In this document: one piece after another, positions 1-8,165 of the stretch
How the letters are laid out: every line of letters begins with the position of its first letter
How positions within the stretch are numbered: the first letter of the stretch is position 1
Assembly (NCBI GenBank): GCA_016712275.1
Contig: JADJRI010000045.1
Span: 1-36,733 of the forward strand
Direction: 5' to 3'
DNA: 36,733 nt
Source: Planctomycetota bacterium
Lineage (GTDB): Bacteria; Planctomycetota; Phycisphaerae; UBA1845; UTPLA1
The notes under the pieces: generated by a model
The model's database searches: none
The model's input: only the letters and a program-made list of their open reading frames with translations
What the model was told of the DNA's origin: nothing
Translations under genes and position numbers: made by a program

Positions 1-241
1 CCAGTTTAAGCAAATTCGCCAGATTATGGGTATAGAGATTTGAATCGTCTCGTGGCGACTGCCTCTCAGGAAAGTCAAATCGCCTCGTTTGTCTAGCAAT
101 ACAGGCCTTCAGGCCCAATTCAACAACATATCCCGCGAAATAATAAGCTGCGCCAAACCGGCGAATGCGAAGTAGTGCTCTTGCGTCATCGAGCCTGGTC
201 TTGGCAAGCCGTTGTAGTTTTGACCGGTTGAGCTTGGCCAT
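1..241 (-). CDS. HEPN-domain protein, 3' end cut by window edge
   Basis: The minus-strand reading from an ATG at 241 stays open for 80 codons to the window edge. The protein starts MAKLNRSKLQRLAKTRLDDA and continues with AAYYFAGYVVELGLKACIA and then LYTHNLANLLKL. This pattern (a basic helix, then 'Y.AGYxVELxLKA', then a 'THxLxxLL' segment) is that of HEPN-domain proteins, which are all-helical and often act as RNases or as partners of minimal nucleotidyltransferases in toxin-antitoxin or defence pairs. The catalytic R-x4-6-H motif, if present, would lie beyond the edge, so nuclease activity cannot be judged. No clear ribosome binding site is seen upstream. No nucleotidyltransferase partner is visible on this side; one could lie to the left of the window. 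Confidence 0.7.
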   Translation of the reverse strand, partial: MAKLNRSKLQRLAKTRLDDARALLRIRRFGAAYYFAGYVVELGLKACIARQTRRFDFPERQSPRDDSNLYTHNLANLLKL

Positions 242-267
242 GTGTCAATATAATTGAAGAATCACTC

Positions 268-1254
268 TTACGCCCGCGCTTTCTTCACTTCCTCCGTCAT
301 CGCCGGCACCACCTTGAACAAATCCCCCACCACCGCGTAGTCCGCGATCTTGAAAATCGGTGCTTCGGGATCGGTATTGATCGCCACGATCCGTCGGCTG
401 CCGCGCATGCCTGCCAAGTGCTGAATCGCCCCGCTTATGCCGCATGCAACATACAAATTCGGCGTGACCGTTTTGCCGGTCAGACCCACCTGCCGTGAGT
501 GCGGCTGATACCCCGCATCACATGCCGCGCGGCTGGCGCCAACCGCGCCGTCCAGCGCATGCGCCAGATCGTACAGAATCTTGAAGTTCTCCGAGCTCTT
601 CAAACTGCGCCCGCCCGACACCACGATCGACGCCTCGGTCACGTCTTTTTCATCGCCGCCGGTTCGCGCGATCTCCTTCGTCACGCTTCGCGCGTCGCCC
701 GGCTCGGCGGCAAATGCAACGCTGATCCGCTCCGCCGCCCCCTCGGCATCCGCCGGCGCGCCGAACGTATTCGGCCGGACCGACGCAATCTGCACCTTCG
801 CCGGATTGAAATGCACCGTGTTGAATGCCTTGCCGTTGAAGATCGGCCGCTTCACCCGCAGCGCGCCGCTGTCATCGATCGTAAATTCGGTGCAGTCCGT
901 CGCCAGCCCCGCATTCACACGAATCGCCACGCGCGGACTCAGGTCGCGACCCATCGACGTCGCCGCCATCAGCACGATCTGTGGATCGGCCTGTTTGACC
1001 GCCGATGCCAGCGCTCTGGCATACGTCACCGCGTTGTACTTCCCCAGCGCATCCGATTCCACCAGATAAATCGCGGCGACGCCGGTCTTCGCAACCGCAT
1101 CCGCGATGCCGCTCAAATTGCTGCCGACCAGTGCCGCCGTCAGTCGGCCGCCCGTCGTCGCCGTCAATTCCTTCGCGGCCGTGATGGCCTGAAGCGCGGC
1201 CGGTAGAATGTGGCCGTCGCGCTGCTCGACAAAAACAAGGATGTCCTTGGTCAT
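268..1254 (-). CDS. etfA: Electron transfer flavoprotein alpha subunit
   Basis: This 328-aa protein is of normal EtfA length. The start is the ATG at 1254, with GAGG seven bases upstream; it gives the family-typical N-terminus MTKDILVFVEQRDG. The N-terminal half is the adenine-nucleotide alpha-hydrolase-like domain. The C-terminal half holds the FAD-binding signature: LYVACGISGAIQHLAGM, then IVAINTDPEAPIF and ADYAVVGDL. EtfA pairs with EtfB to carry electrons from acyl-CoA and related dehydrogenases to the quinone pool via ETF:quinone oxidoreductase. No etfB is visible: the next gene to the left is the HEPN gene and the gene upstream is the transporter. The 70-bp gap to the transporter gene would allow co-transcription, but the functions differ. 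Confidence 0.95.
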   Translation of the reverse strand: MTKDILVFVEQRDGHILPAALQAITAAKELTATTGGRLTAALVGSNLSGIADAVAKTGVAAIYLVESDALGKYNAVTYARALASAVKQADPQIVLMAATSMGRDLSPRVAIRVNAGLATDCTEFTIDDSGALRVKRPIFNGKAFNTVHFNPAKVQIASVRPNTFGAPADAEGAAERISVAFAAEPGDARSVTKEIARTGGDEKDVTEASIVVSGGRSLKSSENFKILYDLAHALDGAVGASRAACDAGYQPHSRQVGLTGKTVTPNLYVACGISGAIQHLAGMRGSRRIVAINTDPEAPIFKIADYAVVGDLFKVVPAMTEEVKKARA

Positions 1255-1324
1255 GGGTGCCTCGCAAAACAGGTCGAAAATTCGCAAACACAAACGCCGA
1301 ATGGCGCACCAAAAGGCCGGCCAT

Positions 1325-2734
1325 TCAGCAGGGAGCGCCTAGCTTAGCATGATAAATACGAGTTCGCCAATCGCCGTAAGCAATGTTGCCCTCGAGAGTT
1401 GATGAGCCTCGACCCATTCGCGAACTGCCCGTCAATTCACGAACATCCCCGCGATCGCGCCGGGTCATCCAGCAGGCCATCGCCCCACCCATCATCGCCC
1501 GTGGACCAAGGCTCACGAGATCGCTCCGCCGCTCCGGCGCCAGCGCGCCGATGCCGCCGATCTGAATGCCGATCGAGCCGAGATTTGCAAACCCGCACAT
1601 TGAATACGTCGCAATCAAGATCGACCGTGGCGACATGCCGCCCTTCTGAATCAGCTCCGACAGCGAACCATAGGCAATCATCTCGTTCGTCGCGACGGCC
1701 TTGCCGATCAACCCGCCAAAAGTTCTGCAATCGGCCGACTCAACGCCGTTGCACCATGCAATCGGCGATAACACCAGCCCCAGAATGCCATCCAGGTCCA
1801 ACTGCGTCATCCCAAGACGCGCCACCAACGGCGAAATCAGGTCCAGTCGACCGAAGGCGCCCAATCCGATGTTCACAATCTTAATCAACGCGATAAACGC
1901 GACGAGCATGGCAATGACATTGATCGCCAGCTTCATGCCCTCGGAGGCGCCATGCGTCGCCGCGTCTATGCCGTTCTTCGTCTGTATCGGTATCATCAGC
2001 GCCGTCGACTTGGTCGGCCGCGCCTCCTCGCCCGGCGGAACCATGATCTTCGCCATCACAAACGCCGCCGGTGCGGACATCAGCGACGCCGTAAGCAAGT
2101 GCCGCGCCATCGTCACCATCCGCGCCTGGTCCGGCTGACCCGACGAATCCACGCCGAGCAGACTCACATAATAGGCCATGACCCCAGCCGAAATCGTCGC
2201 AAACCCGCCGGTCATAATCGCCATCAATTCCGACCGGCTCATTGTCGCCAGGAACGGCCGCACCAGAAACGGCGCTTCGGTCTGTCCCACAAAAACATTC
2301 GCCGCGCCCGACAGGCTCTCCGGTCCGGTCACACCCAGCACACGCGTCATCACCCACGCCAGCCCCTGCACCACGCGTTGCAGAATTCCATAGTGATAGC
2401 CCAGTGACGAAAGACAAGCCACTACGATGATCGTCGTCATGATCTTAATGCCGGCAATCGCCTTCCACGCAACCGATGAATGATCTCCCGCGAGCGGACC
2501 GAAAACGAATTTCGCCCCCTCGTCCGCCCCGCGCAAAATCACCGTCACCAGAGACGCGATGCCGTCAAAAAACGCACGACCCCACTCGGTGCGTAATACC
2601 AGAAATGCAAGCAACCACTGAAGCGCTAGGCCACCGATCACCGTTTTCCAAGGAATTCGCCGACGATTCGACGACATCAGCCACGCCAGCAGACACAGAA
2701 CAAAAATCCCAAGTAGTCCGCGCGTGCCTTCCAT
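1325..2734 (-). CDS. nupC: Concentrative nucleoside transporter (CNT/NupC family), C-terminus frame-shifted
   Basis: This is a polytopic inner-membrane protein with the CNT core motifs GVTGPESLSGAANVFVGQTE, MTGGFATISAGVMAYYV and CGFANLGSIGIQIGGIGALA. CNT proteins import nucleosides using a Na+ or H+ gradient. Its start lies 1 bp after the stop of thymidine kinase, so the two form a nucleoside uptake and phosphorylation unit. After residue ~421 (...GGAMACWMT) the reading leaves the family pattern and runs on as hydrophilic sequence to 1325. Removing one C from the run at 1462-1464 (GGG on the plus strand) restores a natural ending, WMTGAIAGMFVN, with a stop at 1432. The last ~45 residues of the uncorrected reading are therefore probably spurious. 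The family assignment is firm; the substrate range cannot be told. Confidence 0.9.
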   Translation of the reverse strand: MEGTRGLLGIFVLCLLAWLMSSNRRRIPWKTVIGGLALQWLLAFLVLRTEWGRAFFDGIASLVTVILRGADEGAKFVFGPLAGDHSSVAWKAIAGIKIMTTIIVVACLSSLGYHYGILQRVVQGLAWVMTRVLGVTGPESLSGAANVFVGQTEAPFLVRPFLATMSRSELMAIMTGGFATISAGVMAYYVSLLGVDSSGQPDQARMVTMARHLLTASLMSAPAAFVMAKIMVPPGEEARPTKSTALMIPIQTKNGIDAATHGASEGMKLAINVIAMLVAFIALIKIVNIGLGAFGRLDLISPLVARLGMTQLDLDGILGLVLSPIAWCNGVESADCRTFGGLIGKAVATNEMIAYGSLSELIQKGGMSPRSILIATYSMCGFANLGSIGIQIGGIGALAPERRSDLVSLGPRAMMGGAMACWMTRRDRGDVRELTGSSRMGRGSSTLEGNIAYGDWRTRIYHAKLGAPC

Positions 2735-2735
2735 C

Positions 2736-3323
2736 TCAACGATGCTCCGGCGGCCCCGGAAACGGGGTGAAGTGTTCGCCGCATCTCGGCTCGTAATCGC
2801 TCAACCCGCCCACCATGTGCAGCGTGTTGATCTGCGTGATGCGCTGCGTATACGCCGCGGGGTTGCCACACACGCGGCACGGAGCCTGCTTCACCACCAC
2901 CCGGTCGGCCATCTCCGTCAATTGCGGCATCGGCTCGAACGGCCGCCCCCACGCATCGTTCGTAATGCCCGCCACAATGACCGAAACGCCCTTTTCTAGC
3001 AGCGTCTTCACCACCGGAATCAGCGGCATCTTAAAGAAATGCCCCTCATCCACCGCAATAAAATCGGCCTTCACGCCGCTGCCATTCATCACCATCTTCA
3101 AAATCGCATCCGCATTCGGCACCCGAATCGCATCAAACGTCTCATTCCGATGTGTAACCAGATGCTCCGGATCGTATCGATCATCAATGACATGCTTAAA
3201 CGCCATCACCCGCTTGCCCGCCCCCACCGCCTCGCGCAACACGGCAATCATCCGCTCGGTCTTCCCCCCGAACATGGAGCCGTGAACAACCTCAAGCGTG
3301 CCGCGTTTTGGAGATTGGGACAT
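2736..3323 (-). CDS. tdk: Thymidine kinase (type II)
   Basis: This 195-aa protein has the usual length of bacterial type II thymidine kinase. The P-loop is GSMFGGKTE (residues ~16-24), and VDEGHFF is the Walker B/catalytic segment. The C-terminal zinc site is visible as CRVCG followed by a later cysteine in PRCGEHF. The lasso-loop region ITQINTLHMVGG matches the substrate-binding part. It phosphorylates thymidine to dTMP in the salvage pathway. It lies directly upstream of the CNT transporter (1-bp gap), consistent with import followed by trapping of thymidine. Confidence 0.96.
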   Translation of the reverse strand: MSQSPKRGTLEVVHGSMFGGKTERMIAVLREAVGAGKRVMAFKHVIDDRYDPEHLVTHRNETFDAIRVPNADAILKMVMNGSGVKADFIAVDEGHFFKMPLIPVVKTLLEKGVSVIVAGITNDAWGRPFEPMPQLTEMADRVVVKQAPCRVCGNPAAYTQRITQINTLHMVGGLSDYEPRCGEHFTPFPGPPEHR

Positions 3324-3380
3324 TCGGGGAAGGATTGTGGCGGGTTTGCAAGATTTCGCAAGGGAAATTGAGCGCGGGGA

Positions 3381-3401
3381 GCATGGGCCTCTGGCCCGTG
3401 C
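3381..3401. repeat. Extragenic palindrome (REP-like hairpin)
   Basis: The sequence gcatgggcctctggcccgtgc folds into a 9-bp stem (one G-T pair) around a TCT loop. It sits between the divergent tdk gene and the 61-aa gene, so it is not at the end of either gene and has no T-tract. A dispersed extragenic palindrome fits better than a terminator. Confidence 0.6.
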
Positions 3402-3457
3402 GAGAAACGGCTATACTATGATGCGTTATTCCAAATGTTACCAACACCGGAACTAAT

Positions 3458-3643
3458 ATGATTCACGATCCAATCGTTGATGAGGTCCGACAGATTCGAC
3501 TGAAAACAGAAGAATCTTGTGATCACGACTGGGAAAAGCTGGCCGAACATTATCGACAGGTGACAACAGACGCCGGCCAACTCGTTAAAGGCGAACCCAG
3601 AAGAATCGCTCCCAAGTCCGACCAGCAGACAGGCAATCCATGA
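3458..3643 (+). CDS. Small conserved protein of unknown function (61 aa)
   Basis: The protein begins MIHDPIVDEVRQIRLKTEES and ends PRRIAPKSDQQTGNP. From memory, short proteins starting 'DPIVxEVRxIR' with a C-terminal 'PPRxI' are widespread in planctomycetes and cyanobacteria, with no assigned function; some are found near toxin-antitoxin genes. It is charged and has no membrane segment. The ribosome binding site is weak. It stands alone on the plus strand between two minus-strand groups, with a convergent neighbour at 3678. I judge it real because of the family-like N-terminus. Confidence 0.6.
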   Translation: MIHDPIVDEVRQIRLKTEESCDHDWEKLAEHYRQVTTDAGQLVKGEPRRIAPKSDQQTGNP

Positions 3644-3677
3644 GAACCGTTCTTTGATTTCAATACTTGTTCTTAGT

Positions 3678-4139
3678 TTAGATTTCTTTCTTCACAACCG
3701 CCGCACAGCCGCACTCCGGACATCGGCTTCCGGTGTTGCTTCGAAGGTCATACCCGCACGATTCGCAACAACCGGGAAGAAATCTCCGCCGGTCGCGATA
3801 AAAAAGAATAATGGTGGGAACAGTCGTCACGAGCAACAGAAGCCAAAACGGTATAAGAAAATATGACGCAACGTCATTCAGAATAGCCCGTGGCCAAGCA
3901 AATCCCAATTCCCTAAAACCCGAGCTAACCACCTTTATCCGGGGACTGAATTCGGCCGCCGAATCGGGATTGGAAATAACAACTCGAACACACCCGCCAG
4001 CGGAGAAGATCATCACTTGGCGATTAACAGGCAGCAATATGGAATACCAGATGCTGACCACCCACGCCGCGAGAAGCAGCGAGCACGCATTGGCGCCCGT
4101 CCACTTGGCAACCTTCCGTAATCGCCCCTTATGCTTCAA
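3678..4139 (-). CDS. Membrane protein with C-terminal zinc ribbon (tandem copy 3)
   Basis: This 153-aa protein is the last of three head-to-tail paralogues. It starts MKHKGRLRKVAKWTG, followed by a hydrophobic helix (residues ~15-35), an extracytoplasmic-looking stretch with 'GGCVRVV', a second hydrophobic helix (~95-117), a basic YRDRRR turn, and a zinc ribbon C-C-ESCGYDLRS..RCPECG. The 'CGYDLR....RCPECG' ribbon is a recurring mark of planctomycete proteins (knowledge of the phylum, not a database result). Its ATG abuts the stop of the next copy with no gap, so the three are surely co-transcribed. Function unknown. Confidence 0.8.
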   Translation of the reverse strand: MKHKGRLRKVAKWTGANACSLLLAAWVVSIWYSILLPVNRQVMIFSAGGCVRVVISNPDSAAEFSPRIKVVSSGFRELGFAWPRAILNDVASYFLIPFWLLLLVTTVPTIILFYRDRRRFLPGCCESCGYDLRSNTGSRCPECGCAAVVKKEI

Positions 4140-4610
4140 TCAGGTTTCTCCCGTTGCAACCGTCGAAGTGCCGCACTCCGGACACCGGTCGCATGTGATG
4201 CTTCGAAGATCGTAACCGCACGCAACGCACTGCCCGAGAAGAAACTTCCGTCTGTCGAAATAGAACAACATCGCTGTCAGCATCCCGGTCAGCGCGAGCA
4301 GGCTCCAGTATGGCAGGACGAGGCAATACCAACCGCCTGTGTCGCCTCCCCAAATCGCAGGTAACTCGTCGAATCCAAATGTCCGCTCGAAATGCCCGAC
4401 ATATTCAAGACCACCATCTTTGTATTCATTACCCCACGGAACAAACCCACTAGTCACGAAAATGCACCCGTCGTCGCAGATGATTGCGGGGTTAAGCTTG
4501 CGAATTCGCACTTCCCTAAATGCGCTCACTCCCCACACCGCCAGAATCAGCGCGCTGGCACAAAAGGCCGTCCACTTGGCGATACAGCGAGAGCGTCCCT
4601 TGCGCTTCAT
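4140..4610 (-). CDS. Membrane protein with C-terminal zinc ribbon (tandem copy 2)
   Basis: This 156-aa paralogue has the same plan: a basic start MKRKGRSRCIAKWT, a first membrane helix (~15-32), a middle domain with 'DDGCIFVTSG' and 'ERTFGFDE', a second helix (~100-118), FDRRK, and the ribbon CVACGYDLRS..RCPECG. The 'ERTFGFxxP' segment is shared with copy 1, which suggests the middle domain is a real, fast-diverging fold. The stop at 4140-4142 directly follows the start codon of copy 3. Function unknown; orientation and the ribbon suggest a cytoplasmic zinc domain tethered to the membrane. Confidence 0.8.
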   Translation of the reverse strand: MKRKGRSRCIAKWTAFCASALILAVWGVSAFREVRIRKLNPAIICDDGCIFVTSGFVPWGNEYKDGGLEYVGHFERTFGFDELPAIWGGDTGGWYCLVLPYWSLLALTGMLTAMLFYFDRRKFLLGQCVACGYDLRSITCDRCPECGTSTVATGET

Positions 4611-5072
4611 TCAAGCGTCTCCCGCCGCGACCGCCGTCAACCCACACTCCGGGCACCGGCCGAAAGTGCTGCTGCGCAAGTCATAGCCGCACTCTCGACA
4701 ATGCCCCGGAAGAACTCTCCGCCGGTCGAAAAAGAACAACATCGCGGTCTGCATACCGCTGCCGAGTATCAGCAGCCAATAAGGAATCTCTACAAGAATT
4801 ACCTGAGGGCCTCGATCAAAGTTCGGCCATTCAAACCCGAACGTTCTTTCACCGACATCAAGAGGCCCACCGATTGGTAGGTCATGCAATAATCGGGGCA
4901 TCTTCCATGATGTGACGCGAATACACCCGTCAGTTGAAACGAGATAGGTGTAATCACTCACCGGCATTCGGATGCCGTAAATCTCACTCACCCCCCACGC
5001 CGCCAGGATTACCGCGCACGCACTGACACCCGTCCACTTGGTCACCTTGCGTAATCGTCGTCGTCGGCCCAT
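4611..5072 (-). CDS. Membrane protein with C-terminal zinc ribbon (tandem copy 1)
   Basis: This is the first gene of the trio (153 aa). It starts MGRRRRLRKVTKWTGVSACA, followed by a membrane helix, a middle domain with 'STDGCIRVTSW' and 'GERTFGFEWP', a second helix (~100-118), FDRRR, and the ribbon CRECGYDLRS..RCPECG. The 'GCIRVTS' and 'FGFEWP' pieces align with the other two copies, which shows descent by tandem duplication. The promoter should lie upstream of 5072, in the ~80 bp before the uvrA end. Function unknown. Confidence 0.8.
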   Translation of the reverse strand: MGRRRRLRKVTKWTGVSACAVILAAWGVSEIYGIRMPVSDYTYLVSTDGCIRVTSWKMPRLLHDLPIGGPLDVGERTFGFEWPNFDRGPQVILVEIPYWLLILGSGMQTAMLFFFDRRRVLPGHCRECGYDLRSSTFGRCPECGLTAVAAGDA

Positions 5073-5153
5073 GCCCGCATTCTACCAGACCGGCCGAGCA
5101 TTAGTGATTCACAATTCTCACTGTCCACGCCTGCCGCTCCGCGCTCAGCACCG

Positions 5154-8100
5154 CTACCCCTCCCACGCCGCACCCAACACCGCCTTCAACTCCCCCCCAT
5201 CCACCTCCTCCATCCCCCGAAACCAAAACGTAAACTCCGCCCCGCTCGTCCCCGCCCGCGAAAACTCCTGCTTGAACCCCAGGTGCTCCACCTGCGTCGG
5301 CGTGAACCGCCCGCGCGGAATGTGTACATCGACGCGCAGCGCATCCGCCTGATGCGTGATGATCTTCCCCACCCGCCGCCCCTCTGGCGTCGCCAGTTCC
5401 ACAAACACCTTCCCGCTCCAGTCAACCTTCACCTTCGGCAGAATTTTCGACACTTGCCCGACAAACAGCGTCAGCGCCATCGGCTTCCACATCTTCACTT
5501 GCTTCGGTCCCATGATCTTCTGCGAAAGATTCCACGCCTTCCCGTCCACCTTCCACGGCTCCCCGCCCGATTCACTCTTCGCCAGCGCCTCGACGCGCTT
5601 CAAATACGCCCCCATCGCCTTCGTCAAAAACTCCCGAAACGCGGAAGTGCTAATTTCCTTCTTGTCGTGCACCATCACCCGAACCTGCTCCATCTCCTCC
5701 CGCCCCGTCCGCACCTGCACGCGCGAAGAAGCCCCATACGCCTGAATATCCTCCCGATCATCCAGCGTTTTCAGCGCCAGCGCCGCGGCCAGTGGCCCCT
5801 GCTTGAAAACCCCCTTCGGCACGCGGAAGTACAAATCCAATAGCCATCGGCTGCCCGTCATCGCGTGCAGCAGCCACGGCACCGCGCTCTGTGCCACCCC
5901 CTCCGGCGCCTTCGCGCAAACCTCGACTGATGCTCGATCGTTCCAATCCGTCTCGCGCAGCTTCTTCCCGCCGATTTTCTCCAGCGTATCGATCACAAAC
6001 GTCAAAGCCGCCGACTCCCATTCGACCGCCTTCCCATCCCTGCTCAACCGTTCGCCCGTATGCCACTTCTTGCCGTCCCGCTGCCACGGCATCTTCACAT
6101 CCTGGCCTTCCACCAGCGCCACCGGCTTCGCTGACACCAGCCTGTCATCCAGCGCCTTCGCCGCCGCCTGTTTCGCATCAAACACGGCGCGCCCGCGGTG
6201 CGGCCCCGCCTTAATTAACGGCCCCAACAATCGCCCCGTGTGCGACGCTGCCACGCGCGCGACATCCTCCGGCGTCCCTTCCGCCACAATCAGCCCGCCC
6301 TCATCCCCCGCCTCCGGCCCAATATCAATCACCCAGTCCGCCGTCTTCACCACGTCCAGATTGTGCTCGATGCAGACAACCGTATTTCCGAGATCCACCA
6401 GCCGGTGCAGCACATCCAGCAGTTTCCGCAAATCATCGAAGTGCAAGCCCGTCGTCGGCTCATCCAGCACATACATCGTCCGCCCCGTGCTGGGCCGTCC
6501 CAATTCCCCGCCAGTTTCACGCGCTTGCGCCTCGCCGCCCGACAGCGTCGGCGCGCTCTGCCCCAGCGGCAGATAACCCAGCCCGACATCCGCCAGCGTT
6601 TGCAACAGCCGGCGAATCTTCGGCACATTCGTAAAATGCTCCAGCGACTCCGCCACCGTCATCTCCAGCACATCCGCAATGTTCTTTCCCTTGTACCGCA
6701 CCTCCAGCGTCTCGCGCTGATAACGCTTCCCGCCGCACTCCTCGCACGGCACCCACACATCCGGCAAAAAGTGCATCTCATGGCAAACCTGCCCCATCCC
6801 CTCGCACGCCTCGCACCGCCCCCCCGGCCGGTTGAAGCTGAACTTGTTCACCGTAAACCCGCGAACCTTGGCATCCGGCAGCCGCGCGAACACCTCGCGC
6901 ATGATGTCGAAAATGCCCGTATACGTCGCCGGATTCGACGACGGCGACATGCCGATCGGCTGCTGATCGACGTTGATCACCTTGTCGATAAACGCCATGC
7001 CGCGAATCTCGCGATGCCGCCCCGGTGTCATCGCCGCACGGTGAATCCGCGAAGCCAGCGCCGGATACAAAATATCCGTCACCAGCGAACTCTTCCCCGA
7101 CCCCGAAACCCCCGTCACGCACACAAACCGCCCCAGCGGAAACTTCACGTCCACGCCGCGAAGATTGTTCTGGCTCGCCCCCAGTATCGTCAGCGCCGGC
7201 CGCACCGGATCATCATGATCCACCTTCGCCCCGGCCTTGATCGTCTCGCGAAACTCGGTAATCGCACGTCGATTCGTCGGCACCGCCACGGCATCCGTTC
7301 CCGCCAGAAATCGCCCCGTTAGCGACTCATCATTCTTCTTCAAAACCGCCGGCGACCCCTCGCCCACAACATGCCCGCCCAGCGAACCCGCCCCCGGTCC
7401 GAAATCGATCAAATGATCCGCCGACCGCAATATCTCCTCATCATGCTCCACCATCAGCAGCGTGTTGCCCAAATCGCGCAGCTTCTTGAGCGCCCCAACC
7501 AGCCGCGTATTGTCGCGCGGATGCAATCCAATCGTCGGCTCATCCAGCACATACAACACCCCCGTCAGCCCGCTGCCAATCTGCGAAGCCAGCCGAATCC
7601 GCTGCGATTCTCCGCCCGAAAGCGTCGGCGCCGATCGCCCCAGCGTCACATATCCCAAGCCCACGTCGATCAAAAACTGCAATCGCGACTTGATCTCATG
7701 CAGCAACTCCCCCGCCAGCTTCGCCTGCTGCTTATCGAATTTCAGCGTCTTGAAAAACTCCGCCGCCGCTGTCAGCTCCATGTCACAGACTTCAACAATC
7801 CGCTTGTCCGCGAGCCGCACTGCCCCGGCCGCCGGCTTGATCCGCCCGCCGTGGCAACTCTGGCAAGGAATATCCGTCACCATGTCAGCCAGCCGCTGGC
7901 GATAAATAAACGAATTCCGCGTCGCCTCGTCGATCGCCGGGAAAAACCCCTTCCACTGAAACTTGAGTCCGCCAGCGCCGGCAATCTTGTCGACATCCAT
8001 CCACCGCTCGCCAAGTCCGAACAACAAAGCCCGCTTATGATCCTCGGACAGTTTCGCAACCGGCAAATACGGATCAAACCCGATCGCCTTCGCCAGCGAA

Positions 8101-8165
8101 ATCAGCATCCCCCGCAACATCGGATTCGAATCCACATCCTGCCAAACCGAAATGGCACCCGCCAA
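5154..8165 (-). CDS. uvrA: UvrA-like excinuclease ATPase, 3' part (frame 2 of a broken gene)
   Basis: This is the continuation of the reading that starts at 10267. It holds the rest of the N-type ABC cassette (LSGGESQRIRLA, then VLDEPTIGLH), followed by a complete C-type cassette (P-loop TGVSGSGKSS at ~351-360, zinc pair CEACEGMG / CEECGG, signature LSGGEAQ at ~541, Walker B VLDEPTTGLH). After residue ~690 there is a ~310-aa extension not found in ordinary UvrA. Within it two modules resemble each other: PWQRDGK.W..... at ~693 and PWKVDGKAW at ~870, each followed by W...ALT, a VE..A.PEG strand and a P.G.F segment. The sequence after LSGGEAQ reads ARETGGEL instead of the expected RVKLAGEL. Removing one A (6525-6526) and adding one G (6506-6509) restores it. 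An upstream lesion at 8208-8211 separates this part from the 5' part. Confidence 0.9.
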   Translation of the reverse strand: MAGAISVWQDVDSNPMLRGMLISLAKAIGFDPYLPVAKLSEDHKRALLFGLGERWMDVDKIAGAGGLKFQWKGFFPAIDEATRNSFIYRQRLADMVTDIPCQSCHGGRIKPAAGAVRLADKRIVEVCDMELTAAAEFFKTLKFDKQQAKLAGELLHEIKSRLQFLIDVGLGYVTLGRSAPTLSGGESQRIRLASQIGSGLTGVLYVLDEPTIGLHPRDNTRLVGALKKLRDLGNTLLMVEHDEEILRSADHLIDFGPGAGSLGGHVVGEGSPAVLKKNDESLTGRFLAGTDAVAVPTNRRAITEFRETIKAGAKVDHDDPVRPALTILGASQNNLRGVDVKFPLGRFVCVTGVSGSGKSSLVTDILYPALASRIHRAAMTPGRHREIRGMAFIDKVINVDQQPIGMSPSSNPATYTGIFDIMREVFARLPDAKVRGFTVNKFSFNRPGGRCEACEGMGQVCHEMHFLPDVWVPCEECGGKRYQRETLEVRYKGKNIADVLEMTVAESLEHFTNVPKIRRLLQTLADVGLGYLPLGQSAPTLSGGEAQARETGGELGRPSTGRTMYVLDEPTTGLHFDDLRKLLDVLHRLVDLGNTVVCIEHNLDVVKTADWVIDIGPEAGDEGGLIVAEGTPEDVARVAASHTGRLLGPLIKAGPHRGRAVFDAKQAAAKALDDRLVSAKPVALVEGQDVKMPWQRDGKKWHTGERLSRDGKAVEWESAALTFVIDTLEKIGGKKLRETDWNDRASVEVCAKAPEGVAQSAVPWLLHAMTGSRWLLDLYFRVPKGVFKQGPLAAALALKTLDDREDIQAYGASSRVQVRTGREEMEQVRVMVHDKKEISTSAFREFLTKAMGAYLKRVEALAKSESGGEPWKVDGKAWNLSQKIMGPKQVKMWKPMALTLFVGQVSKILPKVKVDWSGKVFVELATPEGRRVGKIITHQADALRVDVHIPRGRFTPTQVEHLGFKQEFSRAGTSGAEFTFWFRGMEEVDGGELKAVLGAAWEG

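Noticed and set aside
1..22. Similarity of the first 22 bases to 32081-32102 (ccagtttaag...atcgcc), as if the window were flanked by direct repeats
   Set aside because: About 18 of 22 bases match, but the first copy is coding sequence of the HEPN gene and neither flank continues the match; chance is likely.
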